NCBI RefSeq assembly: GCF_022814725.1
Contig: NZ_CP093442.1
Coordinates: 1,922,001-1,986,000, forward strand
Direction of reading: 5' to 3'
DNA length: 64,000 bases
DNA from: Bdellovibrio reynosensis
GTDB lineage: Bacteria; Bdellovibrionota; Bdellovibrionia; Bdellovibrionales; Bdellovibrionaceae
In this document: one piece after another, positions 15,014 to 24,014 of the stretch
How the letters are laid out: each line of letters opens with the position of its first letter
How positions within the stretch are numbered: position 1 is the first letter of the stretch
The notes under the pieces: generated by a model
Databases searched by the model: none
Seen by the model: only the letters and a program-made list of their open reading frames with translations
What the model was told of the DNA's origin: nothing
Made by a program: the position numbers and the translations under genes

Positions 15014-17950
15014 ATGAACAAACACCTTGTCTTGATCAGCATCGCTTTCACAGGTTTTTTAATTTTCATTCAATCTGCCTTCGCACTTGAAGTTCCTCCG
15101 AGTATTTCGTGGAAAACCCTTAAGACAGAGCATTTTGAAGTCATTTTTAATGCCAAGCAGCAGGACCTAGGTCATCTGTATGCGCAGAAATTAGAAAAAG
15201 CCTATCACGCACTTTTGCCATTTTTTCGTTCACTTCCAAAGAAGACCGTCGTTGTTATCAATGACAAAACGGATGTCACCAATGGCTACGCTACTCGAAT
15301 TCCTTACCCACACATCATGGCATACCCTGTACTTCCGGGACCTGAAGAAAGCTTGGCAGACTCTGGAGACTGGGCTTTTGAACTTTTAGCCCACGAATAC
15401 ACACACATTCTTACATTTGAGCCCGCCGGCGGAGTGATGAAACCCTTGCGTATGATCTTTGGTAACATCATTGCGCCCAATATTTTGCTGCCGAATTGGT
15501 GGAAAGAAGGTTTGGCGGTTGAGATGGAAACCCGGTTGGGTCACCAGGGGCGCTTACGCTCGTACTATCAAGAAGCCACAATCCGCGCCATGGTTGAAGA
15601 CAACAGTTTTTACACCTATGACATCGCCGAAGCGAATGAATATATTCCGACTTGGCCTGAAGGTATGCGCCCGTATCTGTTTGGTTCTTTAATGTGGAGT
15701 CAAATGCTGGCTGACCGCGGGGAATCCGTCATTGCTGCTTTGAATGAACGTCACGGTGAAAGGGTTCCGTACTTTATTGAAGTTCCTGCCCGTGAAGCTT
15801 TAGGCAAAAGCTATGAGCAGGAATACGAGCGCATGATGAGTGATACCATCACCCGCGCGCAGAATCAGCTTAAGACCTTGCGTGAAAGTCCCATCACCCC
15901 GGTGGTCATTCCTAAAAATAATTTCACTTCGGTGACGGCTCCGGCGATTTCCCCTGACGGGAAGCATTTGGCGGTGATCACGGAAGACGATAGTAATTCG
16001 CGTTCGGTGAAAATCATCACCCGCGAAAAGGATGATCAAAGTTTCCTAGATGCGCCCGCTGCTGATACAGTTGAAAAGTTTAACCAGGAATTGGAACCGA
16101 ATGTTCCGCAAGATGGGCCACCGACAGGAAGTATTCAACGGGTCAGCTGGTTTCCGAATTCGCAAAAGATCGTTTATGACAAAATTGACTATGTGAATCG
16201 CATTGAACGTTATTCAGATCTTTATACTTACGATTTGCAATCTAAGAAAACTGAAAGCCTAACGAAAGGACTTCGTGGGCGTGAGCCTTCGGTTTCTGCC
16301 GATGGTGGTGCAATCACTTTTGTGAAACTAGAGGGCGGCCGGACCCATTTGGCGGTTTTAAAGTTTGCAAATAACAAATGGACTGAGGAAATTCTATTCT
16401 CGCCTTCCCTGCAAGAGCGCATTTCTTATCCACTTTTTTACGACGACGGGATTTTATTTTCGTTACGTAAGGAAAATGGTGTCGAACAGCTTTATAAGTT
16501 TTCGCTTTCAGCGAAAACTTCTGAAGTTGTGCTTGGTGATTTTAAAAATATCCGTTTTGCGCGAAAGACTACTGAAGGTTTGATGTTCACTTCGGCCGCC
16601 AACGGCGTTTTGAATTTGTACATGGCTGACAATAAATTGAGGTCGGCTCGCCCTATTACAAACACCCTTACTGCATTTATGACGGCGGATCTTGATCCGA
16701 TTCGTAAAGAAATCTTTGCAACTCACATGACGGCCCAAGGCCCACGTGTTTCTGCCATCTTAGAAAAAGATTGGAAAGAAAATCGCGAAGAAATTCCTCA
16801 GGTCAGCGCCTTAATGGCAGATCGTTATCCTGATCGCGCTGCGAAGAACGTTGAAAGTGAAGCGTTTGGTGCGAAGGCTGTGCAAGAAGGAAAGTTAGAA
16901 GACTATTCCCCTTACGGATATCTGTGGCCTCGTTATTGGTTGCCTTTCATTTGGGGATCGACAAGTGATTCTGGAATTATTTTTAGAGCGTTAACCTCTG
17001 GCTTTGATCCTTTAAAAAAACATTCTTATTCGTTAGGCGTTTCTTACGACACGGGACTTAATCGCGGAAGTTTTGAGGGGTCTTATCTAAATCAAGTGAC
17101 TGAACTTCCATTTGCGGTTTTAGCTTACAAACGCAGTTCTTACTTAGGCACTATTCATAACCCGATTGATTATTACGGAACTACGCTTGCTGTTTTGCCG
17201 GATACCTTTGGTGTTTCGAAATACAGCTCTTTGCAGTTGGGTGTTCAGTATTTAGAAAGAACTGATGTTGCTCTTTCGATCAAACGGGTGGGTCCGTTCG
17301 CGGTAGCTAGTTATTCAAATTATGGTCAATCAGGTGCGCAGATCTCGCCTGAATCTGGCGGTGGTGCTTATCTTGGCGCTTACAACTACGTTAAGTACGA
17401 AGACTATGTTTATCATTCGCAAGTCATTGCTGGTGGAGAGATTTATCTTTCGAAGTGGTTACCTCGCCATCACGCCATCATGTTAAAAGCCAATGGCGTT
17501 TATACTCCTGATAAAGAATCCCACATCTATGGGGTTTCAACCGAACCGTTAGTGTTTGTTTCTGACAATCCACTGCCAGAGTATATTCTGCGCGGGTATC
17601 GTCGTGGGCAAATCAGTGGAAAAAATCTTTTAAGTGTGAATGCTGAATATCGTTTCCCAATTGCTTCAATTTATAATGGCTCTGGAACGGATCCTATTTT
17701 TATGCGCCGACTGTCTGGGGCGGTGATCGTTGATGGGGTTGCGGCTGATGGGATGATGTTTGATGAGTTGTTTTCTGAAAGAATCTCGATGAAGCGTTCG
17801 TTTTGGTCGGCGGGGGCCGAGGTGAAGTTAGAAACTACTGTTGGCTATGTGATTCCGATAAATTTTGTTATTGGGTATTATGCTGCCTTCAATACGGCTC
17901 GTGGAGTTGAGGGAGTGTTGGGATCTACTTTGCAGATCACGGGGTTTTAA
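15014..17950 (+). CDS. Zinc metallopeptidase-like / beta-propeller / outer-membrane barrel protein
   Basis: 978 aa with a signal peptide (cleavage near AFA, residue 24). Residues 30-280 carry HEYTH (127-131) and, 33 residues on, WWKEGLA with Glu165. This is the HExxH...E pattern of MA-clan gluzincins. The middle (about 300-630) has repeated SPDGKHLAVI-, FPNSQKIVYD- and SADGGAITFV-like strands of TolB/PD40 propeller blades. The last ~350 residues look like a surface-antigen/BamA-type barrel (NAEYRFPIASIY near the end, terminal Phe). It would place a periplasmic or surface peptidase in the outer membrane. Peptidase activity is inferred from motifs. Confidence 0.82.
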   Translation: MNKHLVLISIAFTGFLIFIQSAFALEVPPSISWKTLKTEHFEVIFNAKQQDLGHLYAQKLEKAYHALLPFFRSLPKKTVVVINDKTDVTNGYATRIPYPHIMAYPVLPGPEESLADSGDWAFELLAHEYTHILTFEPAGGVMKPLRMIFGNIIAPNILLPNWWKEGLAVEMETRLGHQGRLRSYYQEATIRAMVEDNSFYTYDIAEANEYIPTWPEGMRPYLFGSLMWSQMLADRGESVIAALNERHGERVPYFIEVPAREALGKSYEQEYERMMSDTITRAQNQLKTLRESPITPVVIPKNNFTSVTAPAISPDGKHLAVITEDDSNSRSVKIITREKDDQSFLDAPAADTVEKFNQELEPNVPQDGPPTGSIQRVSWFPNSQKIVYDKIDYVNRIERYSDLYTYDLQSKKTESLTKGLRGREPSVSADGGAITFVKLEGGRTHLAVLKFANNKWTEEILFSPSLQERISYPLFYDDGILFSLRKENGVEQLYKFSLSAKTSEVVLGDFKNIRFARKTTEGLMFTSAANGVLNLYMADNKLRSARPITNTLTAFMTADLDPIRKEIFATHMTAQGPRVSAILEKDWKENREEIPQVSALMADRYPDRAAKNVESEAFGAKAVQEGKLEDYSPYGYLWPRYWLPFIWGSTSDSGIIFRALTSGFDPLKKHSYSLGVSYDTGLNRGSFEGSYLNQVTELPFAVLAYKRSSYLGTIHNPIDYYGTTLAVLPDTFGVSKYSSLQLGVQYLERTDVALSIKRVGPFAVASYSNYGQSGAQISPESGGGAYLGAYNYVKYEDYVYHSQVIAGGEIYLSKWLPRHHAIMLKANGVYTPDKESHIYGVSTEPLVFVSDNPLPEYILRGYRRGQISGKNLLSVNAEYRFPIASIYNGSGTDPIFMRRLSGAVIVDGVAADGMMFDELFSERISMKRSFWSAGAEVKLETTVGYVIPINFVIGYYAAFNTARGVEGVLGSTLQITGF

Positions 17951-18007
17951 CGGAGTTTTCTTCGGGGGAACTCTTGGTTTGCGGTCCTCCTTCGCCTGCG
18001 GCTTCCT

Positions 18008-18033
18008 CCTTCGCTAAAGCTACGGCGGACGAG
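18008..18033. repeat. Dispersed intergenic repeat, copy 1
   Basis: Contains CCTTCGCTAAAGCTACGG followed by CGGACGAG. Related copies occur at 18691-18735 and 34504-34527. The base composition is GC-richer than the surrounding non-coding DNA. Confidence 0.6.
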
Positions 18034-18159
18034 ACGGCGGGACGAGGGCCAATCTTCTTCGATTGATTATGTCACGGTGTGCCTAACTGTGTGGTCTTGA
18101 CAAAGTTGCAGGCCCTCGAAATCATTAACAATAACGACAACTCGCGTCTTGGAGGACTG

Positions 18160-18672
18160 ATGGAAAAAATCAGCTGGATTAAAGAACTTGTGAAGGCTGA
18201 ACAACAGATGGAAGAGTCTGGGCTTGTGGATATGAGCTTTGGCTTTGACGCTGATAAGATTCTTATCAACGAGACCATTCAGTTTTTGTTGGAACTTAAA
18301 ACTGAGTTTGTCGATGCTTCTACTTCATTCAATGAATTGAAGCCTTCTGCCTTAGGCCGCATTAAAATTTATGGCATCGCAAAAACCCATGCGGATTTCA
18401 TGTTATTCCGTAATGGCTTTAAGATGATTTTCTCTTTGAAAGCTCCGGGACAAATCAGCATTCGTTTTAACTTTATCGGTACGAACTACATTCCTACTCC
18501 GGGTTCTACAGAAGCTCAGCAAGTTGCAACCAACGTTATGGATGAACATATCGTTGAAGCTAAGTGGGGTGCTTTCGGTGAGCTTGCTTGGACTTACCAA
18601 GGTTTGCCGGTGAAACTGGAATACATGGTTCGCCACTATCTGACTTTGTTCATTAAAGAGAGTTCCAAATAG
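18160..18672 (+). CDS. Cytosolic protein of unknown function, 170 aa
   Basis: Starts at the ATG with GGAGG 4-5 nt upstream. Earlier in-frame starts have no ribosome site. The protein has an N-terminal helical part (ISWIKELVKAEQQMEESG) and a mixed alpha/beta part with RIKIYGIAKTHADFMLF and KGAPG-like turns. There are no TM segments or known motif. It is flanked on both sides by copies of a dispersed repeat and followed by a terminator. I do not recognise a family. Confidence 0.7.
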   Translation: MEKISWIKELVKAEQQMEESGLVDMSFGFDADKILINETIQFLLELKTEFVDASTSFNELKPSALGRIKIYGIAKTHADFMLFRNGFKMIFSLKAPGQISIRFNFIGTNYIPTPGSTEAQQVATNVMDEHIVEAKWGAFGELAWTYQGLPVKLEYMVRHYLTLFIKESSK

Positions 18673-18690
18673 AAAACTCAAAAGCCTCCG

Positions 18691-18735
18691 CCTTCGCTAA
18701 AGCTTCCGCCTCCGCTAAAGCTACGGCGTGACGAG
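18691..18735. repeat. Dispersed intergenic repeat, copy 2 (two units)
   Basis: Two partial units back to back: CCTTCGCTAAAGCTTCCGCC, then TCCGCTAAAGCTACGGCG followed by TGACGAG. Same family as 18008-18033. Confidence 0.6.
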
Positions 18736-18739
18736 TCCG

Positions 18740-18769
18740 AAAAAAAGCTCCGGGAACGGGGCTTTTTTA
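18740..18769. terminator. Bidirectional Rho-independent terminator
   Basis: AAAAAAGCTCCG pairs with CGGGGCTTTTTT around a GGAA loop. It serves the 170-aa gene and the convergent minus-strand gene, whose stop codon (18767) it touches. Confidence 0.85.
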
Positions 18770-19003
18770 TATTACTCGTTCGAATTTTCTAGAATTAAAG
18801 ATTTCAAACTGCAGAGGATTCACACTTATCACTTGCAAGGTGATCGGATCACCGACTTGCAAAGATTTTCCTGTTTGATTGGCGATCAGTAAAAGTTCGC
18901 CCTGGAAGTTGCAAAGGGCCGAAGTGGGTGAAGTGACCTCTTCCACTTTGGCCTTTAAGATTTGGCCTTTTTGTAATGACTTTAAAAAGGCGGTGGAAGC
19001 CAA
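18767..19003 (-). CDS. Small protein of unknown function, partner of DUF2802 gene
   Basis: 78 aa with a TTG start just 3 nt after the stop of the upstream gene, so probably translated by coupling. The sequence is beta-rich (GQILKAKVEEV, LIANQTGKSLQVGDPITLQVISV), suggesting a small OB- or SH3-like barrel. There is no signal peptide. It is paired with the DUF2802 membrane protein. The role is unknown. Confidence 0.6.
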   Translation of the reverse strand: MASTAFLKSLQKGQILKAKVEEVTSPTSALCNFQGELLLIANQTGKSLQVGDPITLQVISVNPLQFEIFNSRKFERVI

Positions 19004-19006
19004 GGA

Positions 19007-19915
19007 TTAACCTAAATCCTTGGTCATGTCGATACGGCGGAATTCTACAGGACGAACCACTCCATCTTTTTTACCTTTAGTAGCTGCGATCGGGGTTGCC
19101 GTCGGAGCTGTAGGAGTTGGTTTTTCACTTAAGAAAGTTTGCGCCATATTTTGAGTTACGTTGAATAACGCAGAAACATTGTTCGCCGTTTGTTGAGACG
19201 CTTCTTCTTGCTCTTTAACTTCTGCGCAAGCCGCTTTAAATGCATCACCTAATTTTTTCAATGCTTCTTGGTCCGTCTTTGGAACTTCGAATACTGTGCT
19301 CAAATCTGGAACCGATTCACGGTGCAGCGGAGTCATAAAGCTGATGTTATCAACATCACTTAAATCCGACTGCATTTGTGAAGCTGCAGTGTCTGCATCG
19401 TCTTGAATCCACTCTGGCAGACTGTCTTCACAGAACATCAATTGATCTTTATTAACTTTAGCGATGAATTCGATTTCACCGCGAGAAAGATCCACTTGAT
19501 CTGCGATTTCATCAACGCTTAAACCTTGATGGGCAAGGCGCGCTGCTTTTACATATTTAATAGTGTTTTTGCGTTCCACGATTTCAGTGTGGGGAATACG
19601 ATCTTGAAAGATCTTTGCCACTTCCAAACTTTTTTGCATCGATTGTTCAATCTTAGCTAATTGTTTATCAGCAGATTGAATTTTGATTTGAATGTCTTTT
19701 ACTTTTTGTTCAAGCAAAGCCGTTAATTGATTTACTTGGGTTTCGGTGCGATCAGAAAGGTCCTCTAATACAGCAATTTTACTTTGCAAAAGCTGCAGAC
19801 CTTTACTTAGTCTTGGGTCATCTTTAGGGGGTCTTTGCAGTCGAATCCACAATCCCACAACGCCTGCCAAAAGAATCAAATTTACAAGCACTTGAAGTAA
19901 GAACCAAAAGCTCAC
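19007..19915 (-). CDS. DUF2802-like membrane-anchored coiled-coil protein
   Basis: 302 aa with a GTG start and GGGGAGG 4 nt upstream. One N-terminal TM (residues 3-25), a long cytoplasmic coiled coil (about 35-105), then KYVKAARLAHQGLSVDEIAD plus LSRGEIEFIAKV. That stretch is the helix-turn-helix-like DUF2802 signature. An acidic tail and a Thr/Ala-rich linker follow. DUF2802 genes often occur near flagellar or chemotaxis genes, but none is adjacent here. It may act as a scaffold at the inner membrane. Confidence 0.75.
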   Translation of the reverse strand: MSFWFLLQVLVNLILLAGVVGLWIRLQRPPKDDPRLSKGLQLLQSKIAVLEDLSDRTETQVNQLTALLEQKVKDIQIKIQSADKQLAKIEQSMQKSLEVAKIFQDRIPHTEIVERKNTIKYVKAARLAHQGLSVDEIADQVDLSRGEIEFIAKVNKDQLMFCEDSLPEWIQDDADTAASQMQSDLSDVDNISFMTPLHRESVPDLSTVFEVPKTDQEALKKLGDAFKAACAEVKEQEEASQQTANNVSALFNVTQNMAQTFLSEKPTPTAPTATPIAATKGKKDGVVRPVEFRRIDMTKDLG

Positions 19916-20074
19916 CCGGCCTCCCCGCCACTATTAATATAAATTCTAAACTCGACGTGAGGATTCTCACAATGAGACGATGGTCCATATTGTTTCAAAC
20001 CAAGACCTAGACCCTAACCCGCTTTGGTACACGTTTTACCGTGTGCTAATATGCAACAAAGGGGAGCGTTGTAT

Positions 20075-21292
20075 ATGCTTCAAAATTTATCAAAAGGGGT
20101 TCTATCAACCTCTTTAATTGGTTTTCTGTTTCTAACATCTTGCGGCCCCGTTCAGTTTACTTCTCCCGCAGTTAAAGACGCTCCGAACGTGACTGAAGAG
20201 AACACGCCGACACCAACAGATCCGAAGGCAACTTTGCGTGATATTGAAACGAATACAATGATTGAAGCTACTGATAACAAGCTTGATATCATTCTTGTGG
20301 TCGATGACTCGAACTCAATGCTTCCAGATAATCAAAAGCTTGCTGCCAAGTTAAATGGTTTCGTAACCCAACTTCAAAATTCAAATATTGACTGGCAAAT
20401 GTGTGCGACAGTAACCCGTGCGTTGCCTGTTTCTTCTACGCAAAATGCCTGGGGTGCTTCGATTTACTGGCAGAACTCCACGACCGCTTCTAATAGCTTA
20501 GGAATGGTTCTTAAAAAAGGGACTGCGAACCTTTCAAATATATTCACGAACACTATCAACTATATCAACGCAGGTTGGGCGAATTCTGATGACGAGCGCG
20601 GTATTAAAGCGGCCTGGCATCACGTTTACAACGGTGATCTTCGTTATCAACCGAACAGTGGTTGCTACCGTGAAGATTCAGCGATCGCCTACATTATCAT
20701 TTCTGATGAAGATGAAAGAAGTATCGCGGGTGATGCCTCCCAACAGGTTTATTCTGGTGAAAATAAACCGCTAGAAGAAGAAGATAAGCCTGCAGTTCTT
20801 GTATCTTATATTAAAGAAGTCTTCGGTAGCGCTCGCCGTTTTACAGTGAATTCAATCATCGTAAAACCAGGGGACACAGCCTGCAAATCTTCGCAAGATG
20901 CTGGTGGAGCTAAGAGTCACTATGGCTTCAAATATGCTGAACTTTCTAATTTAACTGGTGGTGGCGTTGGAAGTATCTGTGCTGAAGACTACGCTACAAA
21001 CTTGAATTTGTTCCTAGAGCGTATTCAAGATTCATTAAGCTCGGTTCCTTTAGAATGCAGCCCTTACAATGGCAATATCACGGTAACAATCACTCCAACG
21101 ATTGGACCTGTGCAATCCCGTATCGAAGGTCAGAACCTAGTGTTTGATACTCCAGTGCCTGCGGGTCACAGCATTGCGCTTAAATATCAATGTAGTGACC
21201 GCGCACCAAGTTCTGTGGCGAAAGCGGTTCCTTTAGCGCAAGAGCTAGGTTTCTTCGCTAAGATCGTTAACTTCTTTAAGAGCTTGTTCTAA
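20075..21292 (+). CDS. VWA-domain lipoprotein
   Basis: 405 aa from the ATG at 20075 (GGGGAG about 10 nt upstream). Lipobox TSC follows a hydrophobic signal. A Pro/Thr linker leads to a von Willebrand factor A domain beginning IILVVDDSNSMLPDNQKLAA, with the DxSxS metal site (MIDAS) intact, and AYIIISDEDERS as a later strand. The C-terminal part has paired cysteines and beta strands. VWA lipoproteins bind proteins or surfaces through the metal site. The partner is unknown. A CTAGACC motif lies about 65 bp upstream. Confidence 0.8.
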   Translation: MLQNLSKGVLSTSLIGFLFLTSCGPVQFTSPAVKDAPNVTEENTPTPTDPKATLRDIETNTMIEATDNKLDIILVVDDSNSMLPDNQKLAAKLNGFVTQLQNSNIDWQMCATVTRALPVSSTQNAWGASIYWQNSTTASNSLGMVLKKGTANLSNIFTNTINYINAGWANSDDERGIKAAWHHVYNGDLRYQPNSGCYREDSAIAYIIISDEDERSIAGDASQQVYSGENKPLEEEDKPAVLVSYIKEVFGSARRFTVNSIIVKPGDTACKSSQDAGGAKSHYGFKYAELSNLTGGGVGSICAEDYATNLNLFLERIQDSLSSVPLECSPYNGNITVTITPTIGPVQSRIEGQNLVFDTPVPAGHSIALKYQCSDRAPSSVAKAVPLAQELGFFAKIVNFFKSLF

Positions 21293-21316
21293 CATCTGGT
21301 TTGAAAATTTAGAAAT

Positions 21317-21348
21317 AAAAATGGAGAGCCTAAGCTCTCCTTTTTTTT
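21317..21348. terminator. Bidirectional Rho-independent terminator
   Basis: GGAGAGC (21322-21328) with GCTCTCC (21333-21339), with T on one side and A on the other. It separates the VWA gene and the aminotransferase gene. Confidence 0.88.
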
Positions 21349-21374
21349 GGGATAAAGTCGGTACCGAGAGTCGC

Positions 21375-22577
21375 TTAGGCTAGCTCCCCTACAAATTCTT
21401 TCATTCGTTTGATGGCTCTGCTCATCGTTTCTTCCGAAACTGCAAAGCTTAAACGCATAAAACCTTCGGTTCCACATTCAGCGCCAGGTACTGTTGCGAC
21501 GAAGTATTGGTCTAATAAAATGTCACAGAAGTCTTTTGAAGTTCTTACCAGTTTGTCTTTATAGGTTTTTCCCAAACAAGATCTGATATCAACCCAGAAA
21601 TAAAACGCGCCTTGAGGCTCAGCGACTTTGAATTGCTCAATAGAAGACAATTCTTTTAAGCCCGAAAACTTTCTTTTAATAAGCTTTGCAACCACTTCTG
21701 CGATATCGCCTTCACTTACCTTAAGGCCCGCAAGCAACGCATGTTGTGAAATACTTGAAGGTGAACCCGTTGACTGACTTTGGTAATCAGCCATGGCCGT
21801 GATTAAACGTTCAGGGCCCGCGGCCCAACCGATTCTCCAGCCCGTCATTGAATAAGCTTTTGAGCCGCCGTTCACCAGCACCGTACGATCACGAAGATCC
21901 GGTGCCACTTGCAAGATGTGGGGCGCTACTTTTGTGCCATCGAAAACCAAGCGGTTATAGATGTCATCAGAAATGATCGCTACGTGCGGATGTTTTCTTA
22001 AAACTTCCGCCAATGCCTTTAGTTCTTCAGCAGAATACTGCAATCCAGTTGGGTTGCTTGGCGAGCAGAACAAGAACGCTCTCGTTTTGGCGTTGATGGC
22101 TTTTTCTAAAAGCTCCGGAGTGATTTTGAAGTTTTCAACCTCACCGCATTCAACGATGTGGGGAACCCCGTCGGCAAGTTCGATCATCGTTGGATAGCTG
22201 ACCCAATATGGTGTCGCCACGATCACTTCATCGCCAGGGCTGCATAACATCTGCAAAGCTGCAAAGATGATGTACTTGGCACCTGAAGCTACGGTGATTT
22301 CTTTAGGAGTGTATTCAAAGCCAAGCTCCGTTTTAATTTTCTCAGAGATAGCTTTACGCAACTCTAAAGTTCCACTTGCAGGAGTGTATTTTGTGATTCC
22401 TTTTTGAATCGCCTCTATCCCCGCCTCTGACGGCGCTTTGAACGTTGGCCAGTCAGGCTCACCTACTGTCAACGAGATGACATCGTGACCTTGCGAAGCT
22501 AGTTCGCGGGCTTTTGCCACTAGGAAAAGAGTGGGAGAGGTCTTTAAGTTTTGGGCTCTTTTAGAAAGTTGTATCAA
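21375..22577 (-). CDS. Class I aminotransferase, aspartate-type (Ib)
   Basis: 400 aa, a fold-type I PLP enzyme. The PLP lysine is in NGGSKAYSMTGWRIGW. Other conserved parts are ISLTVGEPDWPTF, FLFCSPSNPTG and the late MRLSFAVSEE substrate-binding Arg. The arrangement matches subgroup Ib aspartate (or aspartate/prephenate) aminotransferases, which interconvert aspartate and oxaloacetate with 2-oxoglutarate/glutamate. Substrate specificity cannot be fixed by eye. It is the last gene of the long minus-strand array, 3 bp after coaD. Confidence 0.9.
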   Translation of the reverse strand: MIQLSKRAQNLKTSPTLFLVAKARELASQGHDVISLTVGEPDWPTFKAPSEAGIEAIQKGITKYTPASGTLELRKAISEKIKTELGFEYTPKEITVASGAKYIIFAALQMLCSPGDEVIVATPYWVSYPTMIELADGVPHIVECGEVENFKITPELLEKAINAKTRAFLFCSPSNPTGLQYSAEELKALAEVLRKHPHVAIISDDIYNRLVFDGTKVAPHILQVAPDLRDRTVLVNGGSKAYSMTGWRIGWAAGPERLITAMADYQSQSTGSPSSISQHALLAGLKVSEGDIAEVVAKLIKRKFSGLKELSSIEQFKVAEPQGAFYFWVDIRSCLGKTYKDKLVRTSKDFCDILLDQYFVATVPGAECGTEGFMRLSFAVSEETMSRAIKRMKEFVGELA

Positions 22578-22580
22578 GAC

Positions 22581-23069
22581 TTACTCCTTTTTTTTATATT
22601 TTTTTTCCAAAGCTGAGATAACGATTTCCGGAACAAGATCTTTAAGTGCTCCGCCATTCACGGCAATTTCTTTTACGCCACGGGAAGAGATGTAATAATA
22701 CTCAGGGCTTGCGAACACCAAAAGAGTTTCAATTTCCGGCGCTAATTTTTTATTCATATTCGCCATGGTCATTTCATATTCAAAGTCCACCACAGCACGC
22801 AGTCCACGCACAATCACTTGGGCATTGGCTTTTTTCATATAATCGACGGTCAGGCCACCGAAGATATCAACCTTTACGTTTTTTGTGTGCGGCAATGACT
22901 GTTCGATCAAAGCCTTTCTTTCTTCAGCCGTGAACAAAGATTGTTTTTGCGAAGATTGAGCAACCAGTACGATCACTTGGTCATAAAAAGGTGCGATACG
23001 ATTGATGATATCAACGTGACCCATTGTGATCGGATCAAAACTTCCAGGATATACCGCAATTTTAGTCAT
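22581..23069 (-). CDS. coaD: Phosphopantetheine adenylyltransferase
   Basis: 162 aa from the ATG preceded by GGTGAG 7 nt upstream. An in-frame ATG 24 nt earlier is less likely. CoaD makes dephospho-CoA from 4'-phosphopantetheine and ATP. Signatures are YPGSFDPITMGHVDII (the T/HxGH nucleotidyl motif), VRGLRAVVDFEYEM and YYYISSRGVKEIA. The start lies inside the 3' end of rsmD, so rsmD and coaD are co-translated, a pairing seen in many bacteria. Confidence 0.96.
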   Translation of the reverse strand: MTKIAVYPGSFDPITMGHVDIINRIAPFYDQVIVLVAQSSQKQSLFTAEERKALIEQSLPHTKNVKVDIFGGLTVDYMKKANAQVIVRGLRAVVDFEYEMTMANMNKKLAPEIETLLVFASPEYYYISSRGVKEIAVNGGALKDLVPEIVISALEKKYKKKE

Positions 23070-23640
23070 TCGTTTGCTCACCTTCCAGGGCACTTTCGTG
23101 GCAGAACATGCTTAGGATCTTATCGCCAAATTCTTTTTTACTGAAGCGGACAAGTGAACCATAGCGATCTTCCATGCGTTCTTTACGCTCTGATTCAATT
23201 GCTAACACTGTGTGCGCTCCAAATCCAGCACTGACACTGGCCGCTTCCATTACGAAATGGGCCATCTTTTCAGTAAAAGGTGGGTCGGCAAAAATAATAT
23301 CAAAAGGTTCGCCTTCATAGGACTTTAAAAAGGCCAAGACATCCATGTTAATAATTTTTAACTGGTCAGCAGGTACCTTTAGCTTTTCAAGGTTCTGTCT
23401 GGTGATGGTTAAGGACTTTGGATTTTTTTCGACAAATGTACAAAAGCTCGCACCACGGGAAAGTGCTTCGATTCCCAGATTCCCTGTTCCACAAAAAAGG
23501 TCAGCAACCTTGGAATCTTCCATTTGGAATTGCAATTTATTGAAAAGAGTTTCTTTCACGCGATCTGTGGTCGGGCGAATGTGATCAGCCTTAAATGCAA
23601 CTAATTGGTGACCTTTGTACTTACCGGCAATAATTCTCAT
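23062..23640 (-). CDS. rsmD: 16S rRNA G966 N2-methyltransferase
   Basis: 192 aa. N-terminal MRIIAGKYKG, SAM motif VADLFCGTGNLGIEALSRG and catalytic IIFADPPF (the DPPF form of an N-methyltransferase). It modifies G966 in assembled 30S subunits. It overlaps the response-regulator gene by 4 bp upstream and coaD downstream. Confidence 0.95.
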   Translation of the reverse strand: MRIIAGKYKGHQLVAFKADHIRPTTDRVKETLFNKLQFQMEDSKVADLFCGTGNLGIEALSRGASFCTFVEKNPKSLTITRQNLEKLKVPADQLKIINMDVLAFLKSYEGEPFDIIFADPPFTEKMAHFVMEAASVSAGFGAHTVLAIESERKERMEDRYGSLVRFSKKEFGDKILSMFCHESALEGEQTND

Positions 23641-23990
23641 GCTAACAAATCCTCAGCCATCTTCACGACTGCAAAAATATCTTCAAACGGTTTAGGTACA
23701 AAAAGATTCGCACCCATCTGCTGAGCCGTCTGCATATTATGCTCACCGGAAAATGCCGACATCAAGATAACTTTTGCTTTTGAGTCTGAACCGATTTCTT
23801 TTAAAACTTCAGGGCCCGTCATTCCGGGCATTAAGACATCTAAGAAAACCAAATCAGGATTAATACTTTTCCAAAATTGAAGACCTTCGGTTCCGTTTAC
23901 AGCTTCAGTAACTTCATAACCTTTGTTTTTTAAGGCGCGACTTAAAGAGCGACGGACTAAAACTTCATCATCTACGATCAGAATTTTCAT
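23637..23990 (-). CDS. Single-domain response regulator (receiver only)
   Basis: 117 aa, CheY-like: ILIVDDEVLVRR (acidic pair), phosphoacceptor Asp in LVFLDVLMPGMTG, Ser/Thr in ILMSAFSG and Lys in FVPKPFED. There is no output domain. It is directly downstream of a histidine kinase (24 bp), so the two are a likely pair, and the receiver would pass the signal on through protein contact. It is co-transcribed with rsmD and coaD, which is unusual for a signalling gene. Confidence 0.93.
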   Translation of the reverse strand: MKILIVDDEVLVRRSLSRALKNKGYEVTEAVNGTEGLQFWKSINPDLVFLDVLMPGMTGPEVLKEIGSDSKAKVILMSAFSGEHNMQTAQQMGANLFVPKPFEDIFAVVKMAEDLLA

Positions 23991-24014
23991 AAGCCGGCCC
24001 CGGTGAACCCGGAG

